Origin: JAFAVZ01 sp036009105
Lineage (GTDB): Bacteria; Acidobacteriota; Thermoanaerobaculia; Gp7-AA8
Assembly: GCA_036009105.1 (NCBI GenBank)
Contig: DASYMJ010000005.1
Coordinates: forward strand, 1 to 6,286
Length of the DNA stretch: 6,286 nt
Direction: 5' to 3'
The position numbers were made by a program, and so were the translations under genes. The notes under the pieces are model-generated. The model saw only the letters and a program-made list of their open reading frames with translations. It was not told the origin of the DNA and made no database searches. Each line of letters starts with the position of its first letter. Position 1 is the first letter of the stretch. Positions 1 through 5,876 of the stretch are shown in pieces.

Positions 1-363
1 GAAGAACAGAACAACAACGACCAGAACACCACCGACATGCTCCAGGCCTTTGCCGCGCTCGATACGCCGGCCCAGCAGCAGCGCGACGCCGTGACCGCCT
101 GCCTGCTGGCCGGCCTTTCCTTCATCGGCATCGACGCCACGCAGAACACGATGCTGGCCTTCAGCGCCATCAACAGCGATCAGCTCTGCATCGAGCTGGC
201 GCACTCCATCGAGACCTGCCTGGCCGGCAGGGGCTACGGCATCCGCGCCCTCTCCGGCCCCTTCATCCAGCTGCGCGCGGCCGGCACGCAGATCAGCGTT
301 GACAACCTGGTCAGCGCGCTCGTCTCCTTCTCCTGGTCGCTGCAGGCGGGAGCCGGGCAGTGA
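1..363 (+). CDS. Hypothetical protein, 3' part only (5' end outside window)
   Basis: The reading frame is open from the first base to the TGA at 361-363, so the gene very probably starts upstream; the ATG at 37 is only an internal Met. The visible 120 residues begin with a polar Asn/Gln/Asp-rich stretch (EEQNNNDQNTTD). A mixed helical region with several Cys (TACLLAG, QLCIELA, ETCLAG) follows, then an alternating hydrophobic tail (ISVDNLVSALVSFSWSLQAG). I do not recognise the family and see no catalytic motif or membrane segment. The stop overlaps the GTG start of the next gene (GTGA, 360-363), so the two are very likely co-transcribed and translationally coupled, and may act together at the cell surface. 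That functional link is inference. The gene is real by strong GC third-position bias and by the coupled neighbour. Confidence 0.7.
   Translation, partial: EEQNNNDQNTTDMLQAFAALDTPAQQQRDAVTACLLAGLSFIGIDATQNTMLAFSAINSDQLCIELAHSIETCLAGRGYGIRALSGPFIQLRAAGTQISVDNLVSALVSFSWSLQAGAGQ
346..352 (+). promoter_or_regulatory. Ribosome binding site deciding the GTG start at 360
   Basis: GCGGGAG lies 7 bases before the GTG at 360, inside the end of the upstream coding region. It supports GTG as the start and fits translational coupling through the 4-bp GTGA overlap. Confidence 0.55.
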
Positions 364-1523
364 AGCGCCTCTGGCTCCTGCTCCTCCTCGCCCTGCCGCT
401 GGGCGCGCAGACGCCACCGGTCACCGCGACCTGCGCGCCGACGCTGGCCTACAACGCCGGCACGCTGCAGTGGTCGGTCGACTACACCGGCTGCCCCACG
501 CCCCCCACCTTCAATACCGGCGACCAGCTGACCCTGATCATCGGCTCGGCCCGGTGCACCGGCACGGTCACGAGGTACGACCCGGCGACCAGCCTGATCT
601 CCGCCGGCGTCACCTTCTCCGTTCCGCCGGCCTGCTCGCCGACCAATACCTACTCGGCCTCGACGGCGCAGCTGGTGACCGGCAGCACCACCACGAACCT
701 GAAGCTGATCAATGCCTTGAGCCAGTTCGCGCAGACGCTGAGCGTGGGGCCGGTGACGGCGGGCGACACCCAGGGGAACGCGCAGTCGACGGCGACCCCC
801 GGCGACTCGCAGGCCTTCCACCTCGTTTACGAGGCGAACTACATCAAGGTCCCCCCTTTCGTGCCGACGCCGAACCTGCCGTTCTTCGCCCGGCTGGAGC
901 GCTCTCTGGCGCTGTCGATCGATACGACCGATCAGGAGCAGGGCTTCATCGATGACAACAGCATCTCCGGCGGCCTCTTTCTGCCCCGTATCGCGGCCGG
1001 CAATCTCCTGGCCCAGGGGAAGATCGGCGGGCAGGTGCAGTACGAGCGGGCCATCCACGGCAGCGACAGCAATCTCGACGCGACGGCGACGCTGGAGGGG
1101 CTGATCCCGGCCATCCAGAGCCTGAATCTCTTCTCCGAGACGGTCCGCCGCGGCTCGCCCCTCGCGCTGACGGTCTCCTACGGCCTGCGCCGCAAGCACG
1201 TCGGCACGACGGACGACAACGGCCGCGTCTTCAGCGGCACGGCGCTGTACCACATCTTCGCCGGCGACCAGTACCAGATCGACCTCTCCGCGACGACGAC
1301 CTGGAACGACGTGGACAACCTGCCGGCCGGCACCTCGCGCACGCAGCACAACTTCAAGGCCCAGATCTGGTATGCGCCGACGGCCAGCTCGCCCTTCAAG
1401 GTGACGACCTCCTTCGCCAACGGCTCGTTCGGCCCGGTGCTGCAGAACCTCCGCCAGTACTTCATCGGCGTGGCCCTGATGAATGTGTCGTCGAGGGTGA
1501 CGACGCCGACGAAGCCGCAGTAG
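360..1523 (+). CDS. Exported protein with predicted C-terminal outer-membrane beta-barrel
   Basis: This 387-aa protein starts at GTG 360, overlapping the previous stop. Residues 1-16 are a clear Sec signal peptide: KR, then a Leu-rich core, then LPLGA with likely cleavage near residue 16/17. Residues 20-110 look like a beta-rich domain with four cysteines (25, 45, 66, 92) that could form two disulfides after export. From about residue 220 to 376 there are roughly eight amphipathic segments with alternating hydrophobic residues and aromatic girdle residues, for example IGGQVQYERA, PLALTVSYGLR, RVFSGTALYHIF, DQYQIDLSATTTW, NFKAQIWYAP and QYFIGVALMNV. They are separated by short polar turns (TTDDNG, LPAGTSR), as in outer-membrane barrels. 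The C-terminus (TTPTKPQ) lacks the usual terminal aromatic, so a barrel is an inference from the pattern. I do not recognise a named family. It is coupled to the gene before it and followed within 4 bp by the heptad hairpin. Confidence 0.8.
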   Translation: MKRLWLLLLLALPLGAQTPPVTATCAPTLAYNAGTLQWSVDYTGCPTPPTFNTGDQLTLIIGSARCTGTVTRYDPATSLISAGVTFSVPPACSPTNTYSASTAQLVTGSTTTNLKLINALSQFAQTLSVGPVTAGDTQGNAQSTATPGDSQAFHLVYEANYIKVPPFVPTPNLPFFARLERSLALSIDTTDQEQGFIDDNSISGGLFLPRIAAGNLLAQGKIGGQVQYERAIHGSDSNLDATATLEGLIPAIQSLNLFSETVRRGSPLALTVSYGLRRKHVGTTDDNGRVFSGTALYHIFAGDQYQIDLSATTTWNDVDNLPAGTSRTQHNFKAQIWYAPTASSPFKVTTSFANGSFGPVLQNLRQYFIGVALMNVSSRVTTPTKPQ

Positions 1524-1526
1524 CGG

Positions 1527-1592
1527 GTTGTCGGTTGTCGGTTATCAGTTGTCGGTAGAACTACTGACAACCGACAACTGACGACCGACAAC
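1527..1592. repeat. 66-bp heptad-built inverted repeat (hairpin)
   Basis: The left arm (1527-1558) and right arm (1561-1592) are 32 bases each, match as reverse complements at 27 of 32 positions, and are separated only by AA. All five mismatches are transitions. Each arm is built of four 7-base units of the GTTGTCG type: on the + strand GTTGTCG, GTTGTCG, GTTATCA, GTTGTCG, ending GTAG; on the - strand GTTGTCG, GTCGTCA, GTTGTCG, GTTGTCA, ending GTAG. Comparable short tandem heptamers are known as dispersed repeats in cyanobacteria and other phyla. That this one is dispersed in its host genome is inference. It lies between convergent genes, and no T-run follows on either side, so it is not a classical intrinsic terminator, although such a stem could protect 3' ends or slow polymerase. 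Confidence 0.85.
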
Positions 1593-1979
1593 TCCGCGGT
1601 CCGGCATCACGAACACCTCCCGGGCCAGCTCCGACCACAGCGTCTCCGGCCTGTAGTAGCTGTCCAGCAGCGAGGGCTGCCAGGTGAACAGGTCCGGGTT
1701 GAGGCGGCGGAACTCGGCAAAGTCCGCCGCGCCGCCGCGCGCCATCCGCTCCCGGATGAGGAGCAGGTACGCCCACGTGATCGTCTCGTGGTACAGCCCC
1801 GGCTTGCCCAGGCTCGCCGCGAACCGCCGCAGTCCCTCCACGAACCGCATCAAAGCCTCGGCCGGCGGGAAGTCGCGCAGATAGAAATAGGCCAGCCGGA
1901 CGTGATCCGGGTGGTGGAACTCCTCCGCCGGCAGCGTGCACGCCTCGAAGGCCTCCAGGAACTGCCGGTCACTTCGCAC
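1545..1979 (-). CDS. Conserved hypothetical protein with HHxxDH and YHET motifs; C-terminus repeat-derived
   Basis: This is a 144-aa protein from GTG at 1979. The start is chosen because an AAGGAG lies 10 bases upstream and the recognisable family sequence begins there (FLEAFEACTLPAEEFHH). The body looks all-helical, with no signal or membrane segment. It resembles a widespread uncharacterised bacterial family whose members carry a 'FHHxDHVRLA' motif and a 'GKPGLYHETITWAYLLLI' core and usually end near 'FVxPDR' (recalled, not searched). His22, His23, His26, His64 and Glu65 could bind a metal or catalyse something, but this is speculation. Residues 1-128 (ending VMPDR) look native. Residues 130-144 and the stop are read from the inverted repeat at 1527-1592, so the tail is probably acquired. 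The gene overlaps the end of the upstream ribbon-helix-helix-like gene by 11 bp and is expected to share its promoter. Confidence 0.82.
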   Translation of the reverse strand: MRSDRQFLEAFEACTLPAEEFHHPDHVRLAYFYLRDFPPAEALMRFVEGLRRFAASLGKPGLYHETITWAYLLLIRERMARGGAADFAEFRRLNPDLFTWQPSLLDSYYRPETLWSELAREVFVMPDRGVVGRQLSVVSSSTDN

Positions 1980-2226
1980 GGCGCTTCGTCTCCTTGAGCT
2001 GATGGCTGGCCGTGGCGTCGAGGTCGAGGTGGTAGACCTGCTTGAGCTCCCCGATCTTCTGCAGCGACTTGGCCCCGAACGGCGCCTTCCCCTCGAAGGC
2101 ATGCAGCACGATCCCCTCCAGCAGGTCGCCCAGCGAGATGTCGTGGTACTCGGCCAGGCCCTTGAGCACCTTGAGGATGCGCTTCTCCATGCGCACGCCG
2201 GTCTGGACGCGTTCGATCTCGATCAT
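1969..2226 (-). CDS. Small ribbon-helix-helix-like protein (putative DNA-binding regulator)
   Basis: This 85-aa protein starts at ATG 2226 (MIEIERVQTG). An in-frame ATG at 2259 would add 11 residues, but those residues would be read across the promoter palindrome, so the inner start is preferred. The predicted order is a short strand (about residues 4-12, IERVQTGVR), helix A (13-27, EKRILKVLKGLAEY), a turn with Asp29-Ile30-Ser31, then helix B (31-45, SLGDLLEGIVLHAF). This is the layout of MetJ/Arc-type ribbon-helix-helix proteins, which act as dimers through the N-terminal strand. The C-terminal 40 residues are charged (LKQVYHLDLDATASHQL, then KRRAK). The sequence matches my memory of a conserved hypothetical family; DNA binding is inferred from topology only. 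It is the first gene of a two-gene unit and overlaps the next by 11 bp. A perfect palindrome covers its start codon, which fits autoregulation. Confidence 0.78.
   Translation of the reverse strand: MIEIERVQTGVRMEKRILKVLKGLAEYHDISLGDLLEGIVLHAFEGKAPFGAKSLQKIGELKQVYHLDLDATASHQLKETKRRAK
1990..1995 (-). promoter_or_regulatory. Shine-Dalgarno for the gene starting at 1979
   Basis: On the - strand AAGGAG is followed after 10 bases by GTG (1979-1977). The site lies inside the upstream gene. It decides the start of the downstream gene against the much longer open frame reaching 2102, whose N-terminal part is low-complexity Arg/Ser and is a frame shadow. Confidence 0.65.
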
Positions 2227-2243
2227 GGTACGAGTGTACCATG
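2224..2243. promoter_or_regulatory. Perfect palindrome (8-4-8), candidate operator
   Basis: CATGGTAC, spacer GAGT, GTACCATG: a perfect inverted repeat. It contains the ATG of the - strand gene (2226-2224) and the candidate -10 box at 2238-2233. It lies in the 64-bp gap between that gene and the divergent zinc-ribbon gene. Binding by a dimeric repressor, most simply the adjacent ribbon-helix-helix-like protein, would block initiation. That assignment is inference. Confidence 0.6.
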
Positions 2244-2261
2244 GTAACAACGACGCCACAA
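2233..2261 (-). promoter_or_regulatory. Candidate sigma70-type promoter giving a leaderless transcript
   Basis: On the - strand TTGTGG (2261-2256, 3 of 6 to the -35 consensus) is followed after exactly 17 bases by TACACT (2238-2233, 4 of 6 to the -10 consensus). Only six bases (CGTACC) separate the -10 box from the ATG at 2226, so transcription would begin at or next to the start codon. No Shine-Dalgarno is visible before this ATG, which agrees with leaderless translation. Confidence 0.45.
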
Positions 2262-2290
2262 TGGCGATGCAATGGTGTCTCTACGAACGC

Positions 2291-2863
2291 ATGACTATCA
2301 TCAACTGCCCCGAATGTGGACGCCAGGTTTCCGGGAAGGCCCCGACCTGCCCGCACTGCGGCGCACCGATCGCTTCGCCGGCGAGCCGCCCTTTCCTGCC
2401 GGCGGTGCAGGCGCCTGCGAAGAAGAACGTCAGCTGTCTCACCGCCGGCTGCGTGATCTTCGGAGTGCTCGTGATCATCGGGATGATTGCCGGTGGAAGC
2501 GGCAACTCCGGCGGGTCATCCAGCCCGAGTTCGCCTGCCGCATCCCCTCCGCCTCCTTCGCGTGAAGAAACAGCGCTCAACAACACGAAGCTCGTCGACT
2601 TCTCCTGGAGTAAAGGCGGCTTCGACAACGTGATGCTCGCGACGTTCGTCATCAAGAACAACAACGACTTTCCCATCAAAGACATCACCGTCAAATGTAC
2701 GCACTCGGCCAAGAGCGGCACGGAGATCGATAGCAACACGCACACGATCTACGACACCATCAAGCCTCACAAGAAGCGCACGTTCCGCGAGGTGAACATG
2801 GGATTCATTCACAGCCAGGCCGCTTCGTCCGGTTGCACGGTCACCGGCGTGGTGCCCGAGTGA
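2291..2863 (+). CDS. Zinc-ribbon single-pass membrane protein with extracytoplasmic beta domain
   Basis: This is a 190-aa protein. The start at ATG 2291 is chosen because zinc-ribbon proteins of this kind normally open with the ribbon within the first few residues; the same frame is open back to 2042, but only across the opposing gene. Residues 6-24 hold a CPECG...CPHCG zinc ribbon (Cys6, Cys9, Cys20, Cys23). A Pro/Ala linker follows, then one membrane helix at about 47-67 (CVIFGVLVIIGMIAG). Residues 68-95 are a Gly/Ser/Pro low-complexity spacer. Residues 97-190 form a beta-rich domain (TKLVDFSWSKGG, MLATFVIKNNNDFPIKDITV) that resembles the FxLYD/DUF3426-type folds which describe how a protein differs from 'native' side chains of flanking strands; Cys136 and Cys182 may pair outside the cell. 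The ribbon would be cytoplasmic and the beta domain outside. The specific function is unknown. No clear Shine-Dalgarno is visible. The gene is convergent with the next one, 7 bp away. Confidence 0.85.
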   Translation: MTIINCPECGRQVSGKAPTCPHCGAPIASPASRPFLPAVQAPAKKNVSCLTAGCVIFGVLVIIGMIAGGSGNSGGSSSPSSPAASPPPPSREETALNNTKLVDFSWSKGGFDNVMLATFVIKNNNDFPIKDITVKCTHSAKSGTEIDSNTHTIYDTIKPHKKRTFREVNMGFIHSQAASSGCTVTGVVPE

Positions 2864-2870
2864 ATGTCTC

Positions 2871-3260
2871 TCACACCTCGCGTACATCGGACATCGTTTT
2901 GCGTCCGTTCGCCGCAATGAAGGCGTCGAGATAGGTTCGATTGGCAAAGACGAAGGTGTGGAAGGTCCCGTACCATCCGCTGTAGCGAATCGCGGCTGTC
3001 TTCGCCGAACACGTTGCCTGGAGATGGTTTTCGGCGTCGGGACGCGTGCTGTGGAACACCCAGATCCCGGCGATCAGGATCACGATGCCGAGCAGAGCGC
3101 CGGTCACGGGATGGCCAAGCGTCGCGGCGATGAACCAGAGTGCGAGCCCGGCAATGATCGCCGCCCCCAGTTATTTCGGCGCTCGTGCGAAGCCGGCGGC
3201 GTGGCGAACGCAGGACGAACAATACGGAACGTCCCACCAGGACGTCGTCGTGTGTTGAAC
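2871..3260 (-). pseudogene. Broken gene for a CxxC, two-TM membrane protein (in-frame TAA, no start)
   Basis: Read on the - strand, one frame gives a coherent protein interrupted by a single TAA at 3173-3171. Before the stop it reads TTTSWWDVPYCSSCVRHA with a CxxC at 3221-3210. Directly after the stop come two membrane helices, LGAAIIAGLALWFIAATLG (3170-3114) and TGALLGIVILIAGIWVF (3104-3054). A polar C-terminal domain follows, with Cys and aromatic residues (GWYGTFHTFVFANRTYLDAF), ending at TGA 2873-2871. The frame stays open upstream to beyond 3400, but no ATG, GTG or TTG is seen between the kinase stop and the CxxC, so the 5' end is lost or rearranged; 3260 is an approximate limit. A GTG at 3107 could make a 78-aa product, but this would cut off the first helix. 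Hence a decayed gene is the better reading. Bases 3261-3414 contain nothing else that I can identify. Confidence 0.55.
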
Positions 3261-3414
3261 TCTCTTACCCGTCGTTCGCGAGGCCGCCGTGCGAAACTCG
3301 CTCTGCGCTGCCGGAGCAACACACGCACGCGCGCGGCCAGCGGAGAATCCGGGCTGAGATCTGCAGTGAATAGGCCATGCGTGCGCCAGTTGGAGCCAGA
3401 ATAGTGGCGAAGCC

Positions 3415-5865
3415 CTACCGCCGCCCGGCCACCCTCCGCACCTCCGCCGCCAGCGCCGCGGGCTCGACCGGCTTCGACAGGTAGGCGTGGAAGCCGGCGG
3501 CGAGGGCGCGGTCGCGGTCGTTGGAGGCGGCGTAGGCGGTGAGGGCGATGGCGCCGATGGAGCTGGTGCCGTCGCCGCCCTGGCGGATGCGGCGGATGAG
3601 GGAGTAGCCGTCTTCGCCGGGCAGGCCGATGTCGCTCACCACCACGTCGAACGTCCCCGTGCCCAGAGCGCGCAGCGCCTCCTCGGCGGTGGCCACGGCA
3701 ACCACCATGGCCCCGAACTGGCGCAGCGCGACGCCGAGCATCGTGCGCGTGGCATCCTCGTCCTCCACGATGAGCACGCGCACCTCGCGCAGCAGGGCGG
3801 GGGTGGCGCGGCGGGCGGCGTCGGGCGGGGGGACCTCGCGGGCCGGAGTGAGCAGGGGCAGCAGGATGGTGAACGTCGCGCCGCGGCCCGGCCAGTCGCT
3901 GGCCGCCGTCATCCGGCCGCCGTGCAGCTCGACCAGGTTGCGCGCGATGGACAGCCCCAGGCCGAGGCCGGAGTGGCGGCGGTTCATCCCCGTCTCGCCC
4001 TGGCGGAAGCGCTCGAAGACGAAGGGGAGGAACTCCGGCGCGATCCCTTCGCCGTCGTCGCCCACCGTCACGCGCGCCGTGCCGGGCTGGGGCTGGTCGA
4101 GCGTCACCCGCACCCGGCCGCCGCGCGGCGTGAACTTCACCGCGTTGGAGAGCAGGTTCCAGAGCACCTGCTGCAGCCGCGCCGGGTCGCCGCTCACGCG
4201 CGCCCCCTCCGCCTGCAGCTCCACATCGATCATGATCTGCTTCGCGTCGGCGGCGGAACGGACCGTCTCCAGCGCGGCCAGGATCGGATCGGCCAGCCGC
4301 ACCGGCTGCAGCGAGATCTGCATCTTGCCGGTCACGATGCGGGACACGTCGAGGATGTCGTCGATCAGGCGCGACTGCGCGGCGGTGCTCTGCGCGATCG
4401 TCTCCACCGCCGTCCTCACCGTCTCCTCGGCCAGCCCGCCCATGCGCAGCATCGAGGCCCAGCCGAGCGTGGCCGTCATCGGGGTGCGCAATTCGTGGGA
4501 GAGGGTGGCCAGGAAGTCGTCCTTCGCCCGGTTCGCGCTCTCCAGATGCTGATAGAGGCGCGCGTTGTCGGCGGCCATCGCCGCGCGCCGCGCGAGGTCG
4601 TTCGCGGTCCGTCGCGCCGCCTCGTCGAAGCGGCGGCCGGACTCCGCGTTGACGAAGGTCAGCGCGCCGAGAGTGCGGCCGCGGGCGATGAGCGGCACGA
4701 TGACCGCGGAGCAGAAACCGAGGCGGCGCAGGATGTCCAGATGCTCCTCGCTGCGGGCCAGGCGGGTGAGCAGCGCGTCGTCGATATCGGTCGCCTCCGG
4801 GCGGCCGCTCCGGATCACCCGCGGCGGACCGTAGGCCGGATCGCCCAGCGTGGGGTACTTCCGCTCCGCCTCTTCCGCCAGCGCGATCTGCCGCTCATCG
4901 GAATGCTTGATCACGAGGCGCCGGACCGCTCCCTGCTCGTCCACCACGTCGACGAAGCACCAGTCCGAGAACTGCGGCACCGCGATGGCGGCGATGGCGG
5001 CGAGCGTCTGGTCGTAATCGAGCGAAGAGCTGAGCACCTCCGCCGCCTGCGCCACGAACGACGCGGTGGCGAGCAGCCCCGCCTTGTCCTCATCGGAGCG
5101 GCGGCGGTCCGTCACGTCGCGCTGGGTGCCCCAGGCGCGCACGACCGCATCATTCTCGATGATGCCGATCAGGTTGTTGGCGAAGTACTTGATGTTGCCG
5201 TCGCGGTCCACCTCCGTCGACTCCGCATCGGCGAGGCGATAGCCGGACTCGATGAAGGCGCGGAGATACTCGTGGTTCGCCGGCTCTTCGGGCAGGAGGA
5301 GGTCGCCCAGCCGGGCCCCGGTCAGCTCTTCCCGGCTGGCAAAGCCGTACATCGCGGCCATGGCGTCGTTGCATTCGGCAAGGTAGCCGTGGCGGTAGAA
5401 GAGGTCGATCTGTTCCTCCGGCGGCAGGGACGTCGGCACCGGCTGCTCCAGCTCGAAGCGCCAGATGGCCTCGCTGGTGGTGGTCAGGAAGGCGCGGTAG
5501 CGCTCCTCGGAATGGCGCAGCGCGCTGAGATCGCGGGCGATGCAGAAGTGCAGCCCGGGGACGAAGTTCGCGCGCGAGCGCCACTCCAGCGTCGTCTCCG
5601 TGCCGTCGAGCGCGCGGATGGGAAACTGCACGGCCAGCGCCCCGTCGCCTTTCAGCTGCTGGAATTCCGCGATGGCTGCCTCGAGGTGATCGGGCGGGAT
5701 GAAGTCGCGGAAGTGGCGGCCGACGAGCTGCTCCGGCGTGCCGCGCAGCATGCGGCACATGCTCGGGTTGAGGTCGACGTAGGTGCCGGCGTCGTCGACG
5801 ATCATGATGCCGTCCGGCGTCGTCTCGAAGAGTGCCTTGTAAAGAACCTCCGCCCCGATTTGCAT
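3415..5865 (-). CDS. Hybrid sensor histidine kinase (PAS-PAS-GAF-HisKA-HATPase_c-REC)
   Basis: This is an 816-aa cytosolic protein with no signal peptide or membrane helix. ATG 5865 is chosen because it lies 11 bases after the upstream stop and directly before the first PAS (LYKALFETTPDGIMIVDDAG); in-frame starts further upstream would run into the acyltransferase gene. Domains: PAS 1 about 5-113; PAS 2 about 121-255 (core AECNDAMAAMYGF, end WGTQRDVTDRRR); GAF about 270-438; HisKA about 445-512 with the H-box SHELRTP, phospho-acceptor His457; HATPase_c about 556-672 with N-box Asn570/Asn574, G1 DDGEGI (603-608) and G2 GLGLGL (633-638). A C-terminal receiver spans about 694-812, with acidic Glu701/Asp702, phospho-acceptor Asp745 (SDIGLPG), Thr776 and Lys798. 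All catalytic residues are present, so it should autophosphorylate and pass phosphate to its own receiver. The signal is unknown. No HPt protein or separate response regulator is visible. It is probably co-transcribed with the acyltransferase gene. Confidence 0.95.
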   Translation of the reverse strand: MQIGAEVLYKALFETTPDGIMIVDDAGTYVDLNPSMCRMLRGTPEQLVGRHFRDFIPPDHLEAAIAEFQQLKGDGALAVQFPIRALDGTETTLEWRSRANFVPGLHFCIARDLSALRHSEERYRAFLTTTSEAIWRFELEQPVPTSLPPEEQIDLFYRHGYLAECNDAMAAMYGFASREELTGARLGDLLLPEEPANHEYLRAFIESGYRLADAESTEVDRDGNIKYFANNLIGIIENDAVVRAWGTQRDVTDRRRSDEDKAGLLATASFVAQAAEVLSSSLDYDQTLAAIAAIAVPQFSDWCFVDVVDEQGAVRRLVIKHSDERQIALAEEAERKYPTLGDPAYGPPRVIRSGRPEATDIDDALLTRLARSEEHLDILRRLGFCSAVIVPLIARGRTLGALTFVNAESGRRFDEAARRTANDLARRAAMAADNARLYQHLESANRAKDDFLATLSHELRTPMTATLGWASMLRMGGLAEETVRTAVETIAQSTAAQSRLIDDILDVSRIVTGKMQISLQPVRLADPILAALETVRSAADAKQIMIDVELQAEGARVSGDPARLQQVLWNLLSNAVKFTPRGGRVRVTLDQPQPGTARVTVGDDGEGIAPEFLPFVFERFRQGETGMNRRHSGLGLGLSIARNLVELHGGRMTAASDWPGRGATFTILLPLLTPAREVPPPDAARRATPALLREVRVLIVEDEDATRTMLGVALRQFGAMVVAVATAEEALRALGTGTFDVVVSDIGLPGEDGYSLIRRIRQGGDGTSSIGAIALTAYAASNDRDRALAAGFHAYLSKPVEPAALAAEVRRVAGRR

Positions 5866-5876
5866 CGGCTGCAATT

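Noticed and set aside
234..1349. 371-codon open frame on the - strand across the barrel gene, and an overlapping 218-codon + frame at 299-955
   Set aside because: Both translations are Arg/Ala/Gly-rich without motifs. The frame at 360-1523 has a signal peptide, patterned strands and a coupled start.
1178..1591. 137-codon - strand frame starting in the heptad hairpin
   Set aside because: It is antisense to the barrel gene, and its first residues are only the translated repeat.
1527..1592. Heptad repeats as a CRISPR array
   Set aside because: The units are 7 bases, directly adjacent and without spacers; the structure is one inverted repeat.
1527..1592. Intrinsic terminator for the convergent genes
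   Set aside because: The stem is long, but no T-run follows on either strand, the loop is only two bases, and the stem lies inside the coding end of the - strand gene.
2042..2290. Upstream extension of the zinc-ribbon protein to ATG 2042
   Set aside because: The extension runs antisense through the ribbon-helix-helix-like gene, has no domain character, and would bury the zinc ribbon about 85 residues into the protein.
3171..3173. Recoding or readthrough of the TAA in the broken gene
   Set aside because: TAA is not a selenocysteine or pyrrolysine codon, I see no recoding structure, and the missing start codon makes simple decay more likely.
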